From the NCBI GenBank assembly GCA_009823505.1, contig VZQC01000610.1, positions 3,769,230-3,833,229 of the forward strand: a stretch of DNA of 64,000 nucleotides, written 5' to 3'. Both the position numbers and the translations under genes were made by a program. Origin of the DNA: Rhizomys pruinosus. Its lineage: Eukaryota > Chordata > Mammalia > Rodentia > Spalacidae. Shown here in pieces: positions 53,596 to 64,000 of the stretch; position 1 is the first letter of the stretch, and the number at the start of each line of letters is the position of its first letter. The notes under the pieces are model-generated. The model made no database searches and was not told the origin of the DNA. It worked only from the letters and a program-made list of their open reading frames with translations.

Positions 53596-54032
53596 TCTTA
53601 AATTCTGGTTGAATATGATTTCCTACTTAAGATTCTATGCCCAAGCAAGCTGTCACTCAGGTGCGAGGGCAAAGGGACACTGCTGAGCAGGAAAAGACAC
53701 AAAATTTACCTCAGAGATAGTCTTTGTGGGGAAATGACTGTGAGGTGTGTTGCAGCCAAATAAGTGAAAAAATAAAATACTGAGATAAAAGAGAAAGCTA
53801 TAGAATACCAGAAACTATAGACTACCTACGCTGCCATGGAGAAAAGACGTCATACCACCAAAGGAGTCTGGACCCTCCTTCCCCCTTTCTGCCCCATTAC
53901 CAGATCCATGTGGAGACTATGGGGCCCTGTATGCCCACAGAGCCACTGACGGAAAACACGTGAGTGCTGAGCCACAAAGCATCTGTGAAGTAAGATGCCC
54001 AGGGAAAGAAGGGATGGAAAAGAATGCTTGTC
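53596..54032. other. Unassigned intergenic DNA
   Basis: No recognised repeat or gene. Confidence 0.45.
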
Positions 54033-54140
54033 TAAAGTGTAGTGGCTCGTGCTTGTAATCCCAGCACTTCATAGACTGAGTCAGGACCACTGTACTTTCA
54101 AGGCCAGCCTAGGCTATATAGTAAGAACTTGTCTCAAACA
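54033..54140 (+). mobile_element. Diverged B1 SINE
   Basis: 'gtagtggctcgtgcttgtaa', 'tcccagcacttcatagactg', 'caaggccagcctaggctata'. Confidence 0.78.
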
Positions 54141-54204
54141 AACAGTAGAATAACTAACCTTTGGCACTGCAGGGAACTGGTAATGTGTATCTGTGTGAGC
54201 GTGA

Positions 54205-54425
54205 GTGTATGTGGTGCTGAAGACTGAAGACTAGTTCCCGCACGTGCTAAGCCAGCACACTCTTCCCCTGAGCTGTATCTCCAGTTCTTTTTTCATTCTT
54301 TGTTTTTGACACAGCATCTCACTAAGCTGCCCAGGCTGGCCTTGAATTTACTGTGCAGCACACAGTTCTCCTGCCTCAGCTTGCAGAGCAGCCACAATGG
54401 CAGGCTGCACCTCCAGGCCTGGTGT
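54205..54425 (-). mobile_element. ID-like and B1-like segments, antisense
   Basis: Antisense ID-like part (54205-54290, 'cacgtgctaagccagcacac', 'cctgagctgtatctccagtt') followed by an antisense B1-like part (54292-54425, 'acacagcatctcactaagct', 'cccaggctggccttgaattt'). Read on the minus strand the order is B1 then ID, opposite to ID_B1 SINEs, so it may be two separate insertions. Confidence 0.6.
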
Positions 54426-54946
54426 GGGTTAACTACTAACATGTGGATTCCAGGTGCCATAATTGAAAAGGAAAGTGGTGAATAACTCCAGGAAAATTAA
54501 AAGGCTGTAGAAGAAGAACTGCAATTCCTATATGAACTGCTTCTACAGCTAACGATGTTACATAACAGCATCTTAGACATAGACTGTTGACTTATGTAAG
54601 GTAGCCAACTTGACCATGTGTGAAGGTTGTGGAGAAGGCACCAGCACGTCCACATTTCCCACAGATAATCCTCGCAGTGGAGCTGTCCCGTGTGTCATCA
54701 GACGTCAAGCGGCATCCCTCAAACCAGATGCCACCAGCTGACCCTTCTCCCCCAAGTTTTGACAAATAGAAACCTCTCTCACAATGGCAAGTTTTCTCCT
54801 GGAAGATAAAATCACCCCTGACTGAAAATTACTGATCTGTTATACAGAAAGTGCTGCTTTAGGCTTATAAAGATTGATTAGTCAAATATAGCAACATAGG
54901 CAAATATTTTAGGATCATTTAGATAACTATAAGAAGAAACCAGTGG
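54426..54946. other. Unassigned intergenic DNA
   Basis: No recognised repeat or gene. Confidence 0.45.
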
Positions 54947-55277
54947 ACGACCAGGGAGTGCTTGCCTTACACAGTAAAGTGTTTGCCCTGCAAGCAGGAG
55001 ATCTGAGTTCAACTCCCAGAGCTCACATTATAAAAAAGCAGATGCAGTAATGCATACATGTAAGCCCAATGCTATGGAAGCAGAGACAGGCAGACCCTTG
55101 GGCTCGCTGGCCAGCCAGGCCAGTCTACTTGGTGAGCCCCAAGTCAATGAGAGACCCTGTGTCAAACAAACAAGGAGGACGGCACCTGAGGAATGGCACC
55201 CAAGGTTAATTTCTGGCCTCTACACTCACACACACACATATGCACATTATACACATGAACATGTACACATAAACAAG
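54947..55277 (+). mobile_element. B4-type SINE
   Basis: 'ctgagttcaactcccagagc', 'ctcgctggccagccaggcca', 'ggcacctgaggaatggcacc' and a CA-rich tail. Nearly full B4 layout. Confidence 0.85.
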
Positions 55278-55335
55278 AAGAGGGGGAGGAGGAGGGGGAG
55301 GAGGAGGAGGAGAAGAGGGAAGGAGGAGGAGGAAA
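55278..55335. repeat. (GGA)n purine tract
   Basis: About 58 bases of GGA/GAGG triplets expanded from the B4 tail. Confidence 0.93.
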
Positions 55336-55716
55336 TCACTAGAGAACTATCACAAGTGTACTAGGGAACTGAGGTAGGAAGAAAAGCAAGAAGGGCTGTT
55401 CATTATACACCATTAGTCACTACTGGTTGTTTAAATGATGTGTGTGCACTTTTAAATCAAAAAGTACTGCTGCAGCACAGAAGATGGAATTCAAAGGAAA
55501 CCTTGCATACATAACGTACACTGCACCTAGTATATTAACTCACTCGATACATCTACATGAAGTAGTTATCATATAGCAATATTTTTCCAAATCTACATAT
55601 CACCTGAGATCACTGGGTGTCATGCCATTGACCCACTACATTGTGAGGAAAGGCACATAAAGAATGAAGTGTCCATGGGCCCCCTCTAAACATGATCAAA
55701 TGGAGGAAAAGTACGC
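55336..55716. other. Unassigned intergenic DNA
   Basis: No recognised repeat or gene. Confidence 0.45.
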
Positions 55717-55955
55717 CACTGGGCTGGGGAGATGCTCAGTAGGTAGAGGGTTTGCCACAAAAGCATGAGGCAGTTGCCAGAACTCTTGTAAAAAGTCAGG
55801 CATGGTGACATGAGTTTGTAATCCTAGCACTGGGGAAGTAGAGCCAGGGGGATCCCTAGAACTCACTGGCCAGCCAGCCTAGCTCCAGGCTCAGCAAGAC
55901 CCTGTCTCAAAAAGCAAGGTTTCTTATGAATTCTGAAGAACACCTCTGGCATACA

Positions 55956-56000
<45 letters not shown>

Positions 56001-56035
56001 ATCTATACCCACATGTGTACACAAACACACAAAAA
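55717..56035 (+). mobile_element. B4-type SINE with (CA)22 tail
   Basis: 'tgggctggggagatgctcag', 'ggccagccagcctagctcca', 'agaccctgtctcaaaaagca', then a pure (CA)n run at 55956-55999. Confidence 0.87.
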
Positions 56036-56061
56036 TTAATTTTAAAAATGCATTTTTGAAA

Positions 56062-56336
56062 AGTACATGGCTGAGAAGATTGCTCAGTGGGTAAAGCACT
56101 TGCCACAGTAAGACTTCAGATCCCTGAAGCCACGTAAATACTGACAGTCCACCTGTAATCCCAATACCCCAGAACTTGTAAGGTAGAGCCAGAGGATCCC
56201 TGGAGCAAGCTAGCAAGCCAGGCTAGTTGACTTGACAAGCTCTGGATTCAGTAACAGTCCCTGGCTTGAAATACAAGATGGAGAACAATCAAAGAAGCTA
56301 CCCAAGGTCTCTACACACAAGTACACATATGTAGGT

Positions 56337-56368
<32 letters not shown>
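56062..56368 (+). mobile_element. B4-type SINE with (CA)n tail
   Basis: 'tggctgagaagattgctcag', 'cacctgtaatcccaataccc', 'tggagcaagctagcaagcca', CA run 56339-56368. Confidence 0.83.
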
Positions 56369-56373
<5 letters not shown>

Positions 56374-56377
56374 TCAA

Positions 56378-56590
56378 TGGCTGGCTCGGGTGAAAATCAC
56401 CTCTGCTCCTACAGAGGACCTGACTTTTGGTGTCTAGCACACACATGTGGCTTACAACCGTGTACAACTCCAGCTCCTCTGGAGCCAGCACCTGGTGTCT
56501 GCAGGCACTGTGCTCGCATAGTGCACATCCACATCCATGTTTGCCATACAGGCAAACACTCATACACATAAACTAAATATTTTTAAAAGG
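56378..56590 (+). mobile_element. B2/B3-type SINE
   Basis: 'ctgctcctacagaggacctg', 'aactccagctcctctggagc', 'caggcaaacactcatacaca'. Confidence 0.82.
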
Positions 56591-56596
56591 TCCATC

Positions 56597-56790
56597 TGGA
56601 CTGGCAAGATGGCTTAGCAGTTAAGAGTACTGGCTGCTCTTACAGAGGACTGGGTTCAGTTCCCAGCTCCCACATAGAACTCCAGTTCCAGGGGATCCAA
56701 TCAATACCCTCTTCTTTCCTCCATGAGCATGCAGGCAATACACTCATACACATAAAATAAAAATAAATAAATAAATTTAAAAATTAAGAT
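56597..56790 (+). mobile_element. B2/B3-type SINE
   Basis: 'gactggcaagatggcttagc', 'gaactccagttccaggggat', 'ggcaatacactcatacacat' and an (AAAT)n tail. Confidence 0.88.
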
Positions 56791-56809
56791 TAAAAGTGCA
56801 TCAAAGCAG

Positions 56810-57020
56810 AGCTGGAGAGATGGCTCAGTAGTTAAGAACCCTGGCTGCTCTTCCAAAGGACCCGAATTCGATTCCCAGCACCCACATGGCAGATAACAAT
56901 CGTCTGTAATTCCAAGGGATCCAACACCCTCATCTGACCTCTGCAGGCATTGCAAGACACAAGTGCACTTACATACATGCAGTCAATACACTCACACACA
57001 TAGAATAAAAATAATTTTTT
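56810..57020 (+). mobile_element. B2/B3-type SINE
   Basis: 'agctggagagatggctcagt', box B 'aattcgattcccagcaccc', 'gcagtcaatacactcacaca' and an A-rich tail. Confidence 0.9.
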
Positions 57021-57269
57021 TAAAGTGCATCCCTCTAATGTGAGCCTGCTCTCAGCAGGGATGTGTCAGAATGTCAGCTGTCGTCCTCGTTAGAATGCCA
57101 AGCACCCAGTCGCTCCTCCTGCCACGCTTACTATTCTTCTCCTTTAAGGCATGTTTTCTCAAGAAAATGGTTAAGAATGACATTAAAAAAAAAAAAATTT
57201 GGCAAACCATCGTGCCAATCTGCATGTTGTAGAAGTTTTTCCTAAGCCTTTACTTTTCTTTTTTTTTCC

Positions 57270-57599
57270 TTTTTCCTGTGTGTGTGTGGTGTGCATGTGT
57301 GTATGCATGTTTTACGTGTGTGGGGTACATGTGGGGGATACACATGCAAGTGTAGACTGGAAATTGATGCCAGGAATCATCTTCAGTGGCTCCTCCACCT
57401 TACTCACTAGGGCAGAGTCTGTCTATCAAGCCCAGAGCTCACTGACATGGCTGCTGGCTCGCCAGCTTGCTCTGGGGAACCCGTCTCTGCTTTCTGAGGC
57501 TGGAATTACAGGTAGACTCCCACACCCACCAGGCATTTATACAGGTTCTGAGGATCCGGAGTCTATTCTTCACACTTGCTGAGCCATCTTTCCAGCCCC
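57270..57599 (-). mobile_element. B4-type SINE, antisense
   Basis: GT-rich tail, 'gatgccaggaatcatcttca', 'gctggctcgccagcttgctc', and the antisense head 'gctgagccatctttccagcc'. Confidence 0.82.
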
Positions 57600-59580
57600 T
57601 GAGCCTGTGTTTTATTGGAACAGTACTCTTGGATTTTTGGTCAGCCTCATGAATTTAATGGTCTCTGCACAGAATCCATCAACTTGCTTTCTCTCTCGTT
57701 TTCCTGGCCACCCTGTGGAGTGTAGCATCCCATCTGGCTGGCTGGAGAGCCTGCTCGTCACTGTGAAGCACGGGAAACTTCTCTCTGTGACTTCCCATGA
57801 ACTAGGTTTATTAATTCAAAAGTGGTCTAGCCAGATAACAGCTTTGAGAGGACACGTGTGGCCTACTGAGGCAGAATTAAGCACGGAGCTCCGGTATCAA
57901 TTTGTGAAGAGCTTTAATTAACTGAACTGCAGAAGGCAATGGGAACAGAGCCATGATTAATTGATGCACCTTTTACTGTGGCCATCAAATGCTGAGCCAT
58001 GTAAACACAGGCCACCTGTTTTGCCCTTATAAACACAGCCATTGAGGAGCACAGAGGAACCACATATAGCTGGGTCTATTTCTGGTATTGAACTTGGTCC
58101 ATTTCCTCTGTTTACACCAGGTTCTTGCTACATTGACAAAAATCTTCACCCAGATTAAACTTCCCACTAACACTGGACTTAAACAAACTGGAAGTGCTAC
58201 AGTCCCATCAGTTTTCTGACTGTTCATCCTCTAAACGCTCTATAATATTATGTCTGGTCTCATCAGCTACCCTTACAAATTGGAAGCTGCCATTCCCAGA
58301 TGAAAAAGAAAGAGCAAAGGCTTCGTACCAGAGATGTTGGAGCCTTGAATAGATGCTGTTCTAAGGCCAGCTTCAATGTTTAAACATGCAAGATGAAAGC
58401 CAGTTTCAAAGGGAATGCAATTTTGAAGGATTGGCAATGCACAGCCTACCACAGGCTCACCTGTGGGCCCCCTATCGTCTGAGTGACAAGGAATAGTGAG
58501 AGCCCTCCACTCAGTCTACCCCATTAGCTCTCTCCTTGCTGATGTTGGCCTGAGGAAAGGTCTACCTGTCCTCCTAGGACCAGAAACACTTCTCATTGCC
58601 AACCACAGCCCACAGGGAGGCCAGGCAGCCTGTCTGTCCAGCTTAGTCACCCACTGGGCTCTTCCCCCCATGCCGCTCCACAGGTACTTACAAGACACAG
58701 GGTCAGTGGCTCCTACGGACTACAGACAGATCGTCCCTCCAGCACGTTCTGCACACTGGCCTCTCCCATACCCAACCCTGGCTGCTCGGCTCTGCGTGGG
58801 GCTGGAGGACTGTTTACTTATTCATAGACAAGCCCAGCCTCTGGGAGCGGCTTTGTGTCAGTCAATAGGGAGGAAATCCAATCTGTAAATGGGGGCTGCT
58901 AGCACAGGGCATGTCAGTGACTGTGAGTCACATGAATGGAAAGTGCACGAGGCACTGTGGAATTTGTGTTTGGGCGATAAGCAGAGCCAGAGCCATAGGA
59001 CACGGCCATCTTTTCATCTGTCCCCCCTCCTTCTCCATTGCGTCCCCCATAACCATGGATATAACAAAGCCTCAATATTGGGTCTCGGCTGTAACAAAAT
59101 GTGTCACACTAAGAAGACAGTGGTGAAAACTGGGTTGGAAGTGAGACGCTGCATTCCATATCAGTTTTACTGCAGACCTAAAACTGTTTTTCTTTTTAAT
59201 CTAATAGTTATTTTATTGACAAAGAAAAATCTTCCTTCTTGACTGTCATTGTTTTGTATACAGCAAGCACATACATGATCCTGGGAAGGAGCTCCCCTTC
59301 CTTCCCTGTGTGTGTGTGTGGCTCATCTACTGTGTCCATGTCACACTAGCCACGGGCCAGGGTTGGAACACTGTGTTGAGCACTGCCTCTGTCTCCGAAG
59401 CCACACAGCTCCTCAGTGCCGGGGACTGCTGCTGAATGAAAGATGTCTTGTGTTTCCATTTGGCCTTGAATGACAGAGCATTAACAAGTGAAAATTGAAA
59501 GAGAGATTTAAAAATCTCCCCCAGGAAAAGGAGTCAGGCTGCTCAGAGCCCCAGAGAGGGAAATAAAGTAATTCCAGAGA
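57600..59580. other. Unassigned DNA, about 2 kb; possible regulatory patch
   Basis: No interspersed repeat or gene recognised. The patch 57850-58030 clusters short factor-type motifs: CACGTG (57853), TTAATTAA (57914), ATTAATTGAT (57957) and the forkhead core GTAAACA (58001). The 130-codon frame at 58496-58888 has no recognisable domain. Confidence 0.4.
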
Positions 59581-59595
59581 TCTAAAGACACTTGC

Positions 59596-59757
59596 TGGCG
59601 AGATGGCTCAGTGGGTAAAGCGCTTGCTTTACCGGATTCATTCCCCAGAACCCAGATAGAAGTGGAAGGAGAGAGCCCAGTCTACAAAATTGTCCTGTTG
59701 CTTCCACATGCATACATGGCACATGCGCACACACATCATACATGTACATTATGCCCA

Positions 59758-59801
<44 letters not shown>

Positions 59802-59806
59802 CAACT
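59596..59806 (+). mobile_element. tRNA-derived SINE with (AAT)n tail and perfect TSD
   Basis: 'tggcgagatggctcagtggg', 'ggaaggagagagcccagtct', 'gcacatgcgcacacacatca', then about 14 AAT units (59760-59802). Flanked by TCTAAAGACACTTGC (59581-59595 and 59807-59821), a perfect 15-bp duplication. Confidence 0.95.
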
Positions 59807-59821
59807 TCTAAAGACACTTGC

Positions 59822-60379
59822 ATGATCCTGCAAGCTCCCAGGGCATCAGGCAGCCTCGGCCCTCTACTACAGCTTTCCAACCCAGCCTATATACCAGAGC
59901 TGGTTCTAGCTGTCCCATGTCACCTCCACATCCAAAGATCAAGCAAATGTCACCTGCACACTCCAGCCAGTGCAGGGCTCTGGGCTGTCCGTGTGACTAC
60001 CTGTCACTGTATTTCAACCACCAATGAAAATAGCAGAAGAGCCCACCACGGACTGCCTCTGTTACTCAAGAAAAGAGCTGGGAGAACAGAATGTCAGGAC
60101 GCCCCAGGACAACGCCTGCCTGAGCTTGGCTACCCAGAAGCAACCCTTCCCACCCGGGAGCCCCGCCTCAGGTTAACTGTCTAACTTGAAAATTAATCTT
60201 GCTGTCACTAAAAGCCCTCTAGCAATCACATACTTCTGTGGAAAATTAAATCAAATTACTTTGTCTCCAAACTGAAATTCAATACATGGTGTATATTTTC
60301 TATAATAAAATGATATGGAGACTTTGATTTTCCGTTTTAATGCTAATTATTAACATTCCTGGGGAAATAACAGCAGACA
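59822..60379. other. Unassigned intergenic DNA; AT-rich 3' half
   Basis: No gene or repeat recognised. The part from 60190 to 60360 is AT-rich with several ATTA/TAAT cores. Confidence 0.45.
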
Positions 60380-60508
60380 GCGCTTACCAAAGATCCCTAT
60401 GTTCTAAGCACTTTCTAAAGTGTCATACCGAACCCTTAGAAGACCCATGAGATGGCTCCTGAGATGAACTGTGTGTCACAGGTGAAGAAACCAACAACCA
60501 GAGCTGTG
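60380..60508 (+). mobile_element. MIR element
   Basis: 'agcgcttaccaaagatccct', 'atgttctaagcactttctaa' and 'tcacaggtgaagaaaccaac' follow the MIR consensus (gagcgcttactatgtgccag, ttctaagcgcttta, acagatgaggaaactg). Confidence 0.75.
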
Positions 60509-60799
60509 TGCTCCCCTCGAAGCTCCTACAGCTCAGAAGAGGCGTCCAATTTCAACTTGGCCCATTTGGCCATGTGTAGCTATGGGATTTCCTCTCTGCC
60601 CTGAACTAGCAACCCTGTAAAGTAGATGGTTGGTACAGACTACAGAGACAAGGGTAATTACTCTTCACTGCCTATTTCTAAGGAAAAATCATTTTCCTTT
60701 CAGTAAAAGAGAAATACCTGCTCTACAACAAGATCTTTGGACAAATATAGTTATACATACACATATAAATAGATGGTATAGCTAGATAGATGATAGGAT
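60509..60799. other. Unassigned intergenic DNA
   Basis: No recognised repeat or gene. Confidence 0.45.
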
Positions 60800-61078
60800 A
60801 TTATACGTGTGTGGTATGCATGTTCGTGTGTTTGCATGTACCTGTGTGTGGAGGTTAGGGGCCAATGTTGGGTGTCTTCCTCATTGCTCTCAGTCTCACT
60901 GAACCTGAAGCTCACTGTTTGGCTGAACTGGCTGGCCAGCTTGCTCTGAGGTTTCCCTGTCCCTGCTTCCCATATACTTGGATTACAGATGGGCCGCCAC
61001 ACCTGCCCAGCATTTACATGGGTGCTAGGGATCTAACCTTGGTCCTTACACTGTATGCTGAGCCATCTCCTCAACCCC
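60800..61078 (-). mobile_element. B4-type SINE, antisense
   Basis: GT-rich tail, 'gtgtggaggttaggggccaa', 'tggctggccagcttgctctg', 'gggtgctagggatctaacct', head 'tgctgagccatctcctcaac'. Confidence 0.83.
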
Positions 61079-61958
61079 CACCTCTGGTAATAGTAAAGTA
61101 AAAACATCAATAGTATAAAAATCCTGCGCATGTTATAAAGGAAGATGGGGGCAGGCACACCCCCAGTAGGATTAAATAAAGTCAACACATCTTTCCAGTA
61201 TCCAGAGCTAAGATAAAAGGGAAGTGATTTTGCTCAATTTGATCTGTTGTACCATGTCGCCCTTGTCAGCTGATGCCAGGGCTGCTTCTGAGCCACTCAA
61301 AGACATGACATAACTGCAGGTGACAGAGTCAGATGCTCCTGATTGCTATCCTGCTGGGTCCCATTCCAGAGAGAAAGCTCAGAAATCAGTTCCTTGATGC
61401 TGTCTGACCCTCACCTCTAAGACAAGCTCAGGGACCAGAGAGAGAGTCTCTGTCAAGCCAGACATCACCCGTGGCGTGCTTTGTTGATGAGCCCAGTGCC
61501 TTTCTCTGCAGAGTAAGTATTGCTCTTGGCTCCTGGCTCCGTCACCCACAGTGGAAAGCCCCAACTTAGCACCTTGGAGCCAGTGGGGCCCAACAGACTA
61601 CTGCAATGCTGGTCTTGAGACCTGGGGACACCGAGGTGCTGTGGCCCTTGCAGAAGTAACACTAAGTGAATCACAGGAGGGGATGACTTCACATGGGGCC
61701 ACACAGTAGGGACTGCCTAGTGACACTGTGCCACAGGCACTGGGACACAGATCCAACACTTCCTAAGATACAACAGCTAAGGGCAATACCCATGGTGATC
61801 ACCCTATCTGGTAAATAAGCCAGGCAGACAAACAGGGGCGAAGGTCACACATTCTAGAAGCAGACAGCGACACTGAGGGGCTGGTGTCCGACTTCTGCCT
61901 CTTCTCTCAGAGTACTTCTGACCTTTGTGCCCTTCTGCTTCCTTCCTCTGGAGATGGG
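61079..61958. other. Unassigned intergenic DNA, about 0.9 kb
   Basis: No recognised repeat or gene. Confidence 0.45.
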
Positions 61959-61994
<36 letters not shown>

Positions 61995-62046
61995 ATGCAC
62001 ACACACAGACAGACAGACAGACAGACACAGAGAGAGACAGAGACAT
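61959..62046. repeat. (CA)n(CAGA)n compound microsatellite
   Basis: About 13 CA units, a CACGCA variant stretch, then five CAGA units and a GAGA end. Confidence 0.95.
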
Positions 62047-62252
62047 AGATGGGGGGGTGGGCACTGAGGTACAGCAGATCCAAAGGCCCTGAAACTGGAG
62101 GCCAGACAGCCATCCTCCCAAAGTCAGGCAGCTCCAAGGCTCCACCTCCTGAGACAAAAATGCCTGGCCTAGGTTTGAAGTATGAGGACAAGGAAAGAAA
62201 GTGGAGAAGCTGGCAGATGTCTTATGCCATCAGGACTGAAAGCCCTCGACCC

Positions 62253-62448
62253 CAAGCTGGGTCTCCTTTCTCTGTTACTGTGAGAAAACACTAATCTAAA
62301 ACCACCTGAGGAGGAATGAGTTTATTTCAGTTTATAACTCACAGGTCATAGTCCATCGCCAAGGGACCTGGAGGCAGGAACTGAAGCAGAGACCATGGAA
62401 GACGCTGCTTAGTAGCTTGCTCTTCTGGCCTGTCCTCAGAATGCTTTC
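62253..62448 (-). mobile_element. MaLR-like repeat, truncated by a LINE-1 insertion
   Basis: 'tctctgttactgtgagaaaa', 'tgagtttatttcagtttata', 'gacctggaggcaggaactga', 'agcagagaccatggaagacg': the antisense of the family at 1361-1740. It is cut at 62448 by the T-rich end of the antisense LINE-1. Confidence 0.7.
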
Positions 62449-64000
62449 CTTTTTTATTTATTTATTTACTTATTTATTTATTTATTTATTTATTTACTTA
62501 TTTATTTATATTTTTTATCAAATCTAGACCCGTGTCCCCCACCATATCCCCCCACCCCACCAGAGCTCATGTATTCTGCCAAACATGATTTTCATCTCTT
62601 TCTCAGTCTTTCTCAATATTCTCCATGAGGAAGTTGACTGTTTTGAGCAGAAGTTCACTGTTTCAGTCAGTTCTTCGATGCAGTCCTTTCTGTTATTGTT
62701 GTTGTTATTGTTGTTGTTGTTTCCAATATGCATCACTCCCAACTGCTTGGACAAAAGCTCAAGGGGCCATGCACAAGAAATACTTACAACTGGGTAATTG
62801 GCACTAGCATCCACAGATGAGGGATACCATTCTTCATTTATTTTTCTGGGACTGTGTTACTTCACTCAGCATGATGTCCTCTAGCTCCAGCCATTTTCCT
62901 GCAAAGCTCATGATTTCATCTTTCTTTACTGCTGCATAGAACTCCATTATGTAGATGTACCACATTTTCTCTATCCACTCGTCAGTTGAGGGACATTTGG
63001 GTTGGTTCCAGCTCCTTGCTATTGTGAAGAGAGCTGCAATAAACATGGTCATGCATGTATCTCTGTGGTGGGGTGAGTCTTGGGGGTACATGCCTAGGAG
63101 TGGTATGGCTGGGTTGGGTGGCAAGTTCATTCCAAGTCTTCCAAGGGTTCTCCACACTGCTTTCCATAGTGGCTGTACGAGTTTACATTCCCACCAGCAG
63201 TGGATGAGTGTTCCCCTTTCCCCACAACCTCTCCAGCACTTGGTATCATTTGTTTTCTTGATCCTAGCCAGTCTTACTGGAGTAAGATGATATCTTAAAG
63301 TGGTTTTGATTTGCATTTCCTTAATGATTAGTGATGTTGAGCAGTTCTTGAGGTGTTTCTCAGACATCTCTAATTCCTCGCTTGTGAAGTCTCTGTTCAG
63401 TTCTTTGCTCCATCTATTGAGCGGGTCGTTTGTTTTCTTTTTTCTTTGTTTTTTGAGTAGTTTATATATTCTGGAAATCAATGCTTTGTCAGATGTATCT
63501 GCAGTGAAGGTTTCCTCCCACTCTGTGGGATTTCTCTTCACTTCCTTGATTGTTTCTTTTGATGTACAGAAGCTTTTGAGTTTGATGAGGTCCCATTTGT
63601 CAATTGTCGACCTTAATTCTTGTGCAGCTGCTGTCTGATTTAGGAAGTCTTTTCCTACGCCTATGTCTTGTAGTCTGCTGCCAACTTTTTCTTCTATCAC
63701 CTTCAGAGTTTGGGGTTTCACGTTGAGGTCTTTAATCCATCTGGAGTTGACTTTTGTACAGGGTGAGAGGTAGGGGTTTAATTTCATTCTTCTACAAGTG
63801 GTGATCCAGTTTTGCCAACACCACTTGCTGAAGATGCTGTCTTTTCTCCATTGTGGTTTCTTGGCCCCCTTGTCAAATATGAGATGGCTGAAATTGTATG
63901 TGCTCAGATTTGGATCTTCGGTTTTGTTCCATTGGTCAACAGGTCTGTTTTTGTGCCAGTACCAGGCTGTTTTTATGACTATAGCCCTGTAGTATAGTTT
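62449..64000 (-). mobile_element. Young LINE-1, antisense, runs off the right edge
   Basis: Reading right to left: ORF2 C-terminal part (64000-62834), 3' UTR (62833 to about 62520, including an AACAACAAC stretch and a G-rich end) and an A/AAAT tail (62518-62449). The 3' UTR is the same as in the copy at 38.0-38.3 kb. The 5' part, and so the full length, lies beyond the window. Confidence 0.95.
62834..64000 (-). CDS. LINE-1 ORF2 protein, C-terminal part, frame open to window edge
   Basis: ORF2 makes the LINE-1 endonuclease and reverse transcriptase, which nick target DNA and copy LINE-1 and SINE RNA into it. The frame runs unbroken from the edge (64000) to a TGA at 62834-62836: 388 codons plus stop. 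A methionine at 63787 is internal; the 71 codons upstream of it are also open and read [17 protein letters not shown] and DQWN, typical of ORF2 after the RT domain. The Cys-rich motif [18 protein letters not shown] (C-x3-C-x7-H-x4-C) lies at about 63185-63238, and the conserved [17 protein letters not shown] block is near the end. RT and endonuclease domains lie outside the window, so intactness cannot be judged. The absence of frame damage suggests a recent copy. Confidence 0.88.
   Translation of the reverse strand, partial: KLYYRAIVIKTAWYWHKNRPVDQWNKTEDPNLSTYNFSHLIFDKGAKKPQWRKDSIFSKWCWQNWITTCRRMKLNPYLSPCTKVNSRWIKDLNVKPQTLKVIEEKVGSRLQDIGVGKDFLNQTAAAQELRSTIDKWDLIKLKSFCTSKETIKEVKRNPTEWEETFTADTSDKALISRIYKLLKKQRKKKTNDPLNRWSKELNRDFTSEELEMSEKHLKNCSTSLIIKEMQIKTTLRYHLTPVRLARIKKTNDTKCWRGCGERGTLIHCWWECKLVQPLWKAVWRTLGRLGMNLPPNPAIPLLGMYPQDSPHHRDTCMTMFIAALFTIARSWNQPKCPSTDEWIEKMWYIYIMEFYAAVKKDEIMSFAGKWLELEDIMLSEVTQSQKNK

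Noticed and set aside
1..64000. A new multi-gene biological system in this window
   Set aside because: No cluster of cellular genes, defence-type domains or operon-like layout is present. The window is gene-free mammalian DNA as far as I can read it.

Overview
The window is rodent nuclear DNA, most likely from a muroid (mouse-like) rodent. It is dense in the rodent short interspersed elements (SINEs) B1, B2/B3, B4 and ID, and carries rodent LINE-1 copies, MaLR-like repeats and many long (CA)n, (GA)n and (CAT)n tracts. The youngest B2-type copies have a 3' half unlike the standard house-mouse B2, so Mus and Rattus look unlikely; the species cannot be fixed from sequence alone. Older MIR, L2 and L1M remnants confirm a placental mammal.

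I found no cellular protein-coding gene, tRNA, rRNA or known ncRNA gene. Almost every long open frame lies in a SINE, LINE-1, microsatellite or low-complexity tract. The only convincing coding similarity is LINE-1 ORF2. The window reads as intergenic or intronic DNA. I saw no new multi-gene system; the interest lies in how the retroelements are put together and in several tandem arrays.

Layout. 0-13 kb: SINEs scattered in unassigned DNA, an ancient L1M split by an LTR-like element (7.2-8.2 kb), and a B2-B1 composite SINE (8.4 kb). 13.6-17 kb: an old LINE-1 with an inverted 5' part (twin priming), later hit by two B2 elements and holding a polyadenylated foreign segment. 17-27 kb: sparse SINEs, two MIRs, a compound microsatellite, and a mostly unassigned 2.8 kb stretch (23.9-26.7 kb). 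27.3-27.8 kb: a B2 containing a 155-base assembly gap. 28-31 kb: L2 remnants, two (CAT/CAC)n arrays and a 32-bp minisatellite. 31.5-36.5 kb: a B1 split by a medium-reiterated repeat, a pure (CAG)16, a GGAA tract and a very young B2. 36.5-38.5 kb: an ancient L1M, then a young LINE-1 insertion that looks like a template-jump chimera. 39-50 kb: mostly unassigned, with a second copy of the medium-reiterated repeat, a 262-bp polypurine tract next to a (CA)n tract, and a 465-bp (CAT/CAC)n array. 50.7-50.9 kb: a 64-bp minisatellite. 51.9-57.6 kb: a crowded SINE cluster, nearly all on one strand. 57.6-62.2 kb: mostly unassigned, with possible conserved noncoding DNA. 62.4-64 kb: a young antisense LINE-1 whose ORF2 frame stays open to the window edge.

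Insertion events are supported mainly by target-site duplications (TSDs) read directly from the flanks. Family names come from recognition of consensus features without a database search, so subfamily labels are provisional.
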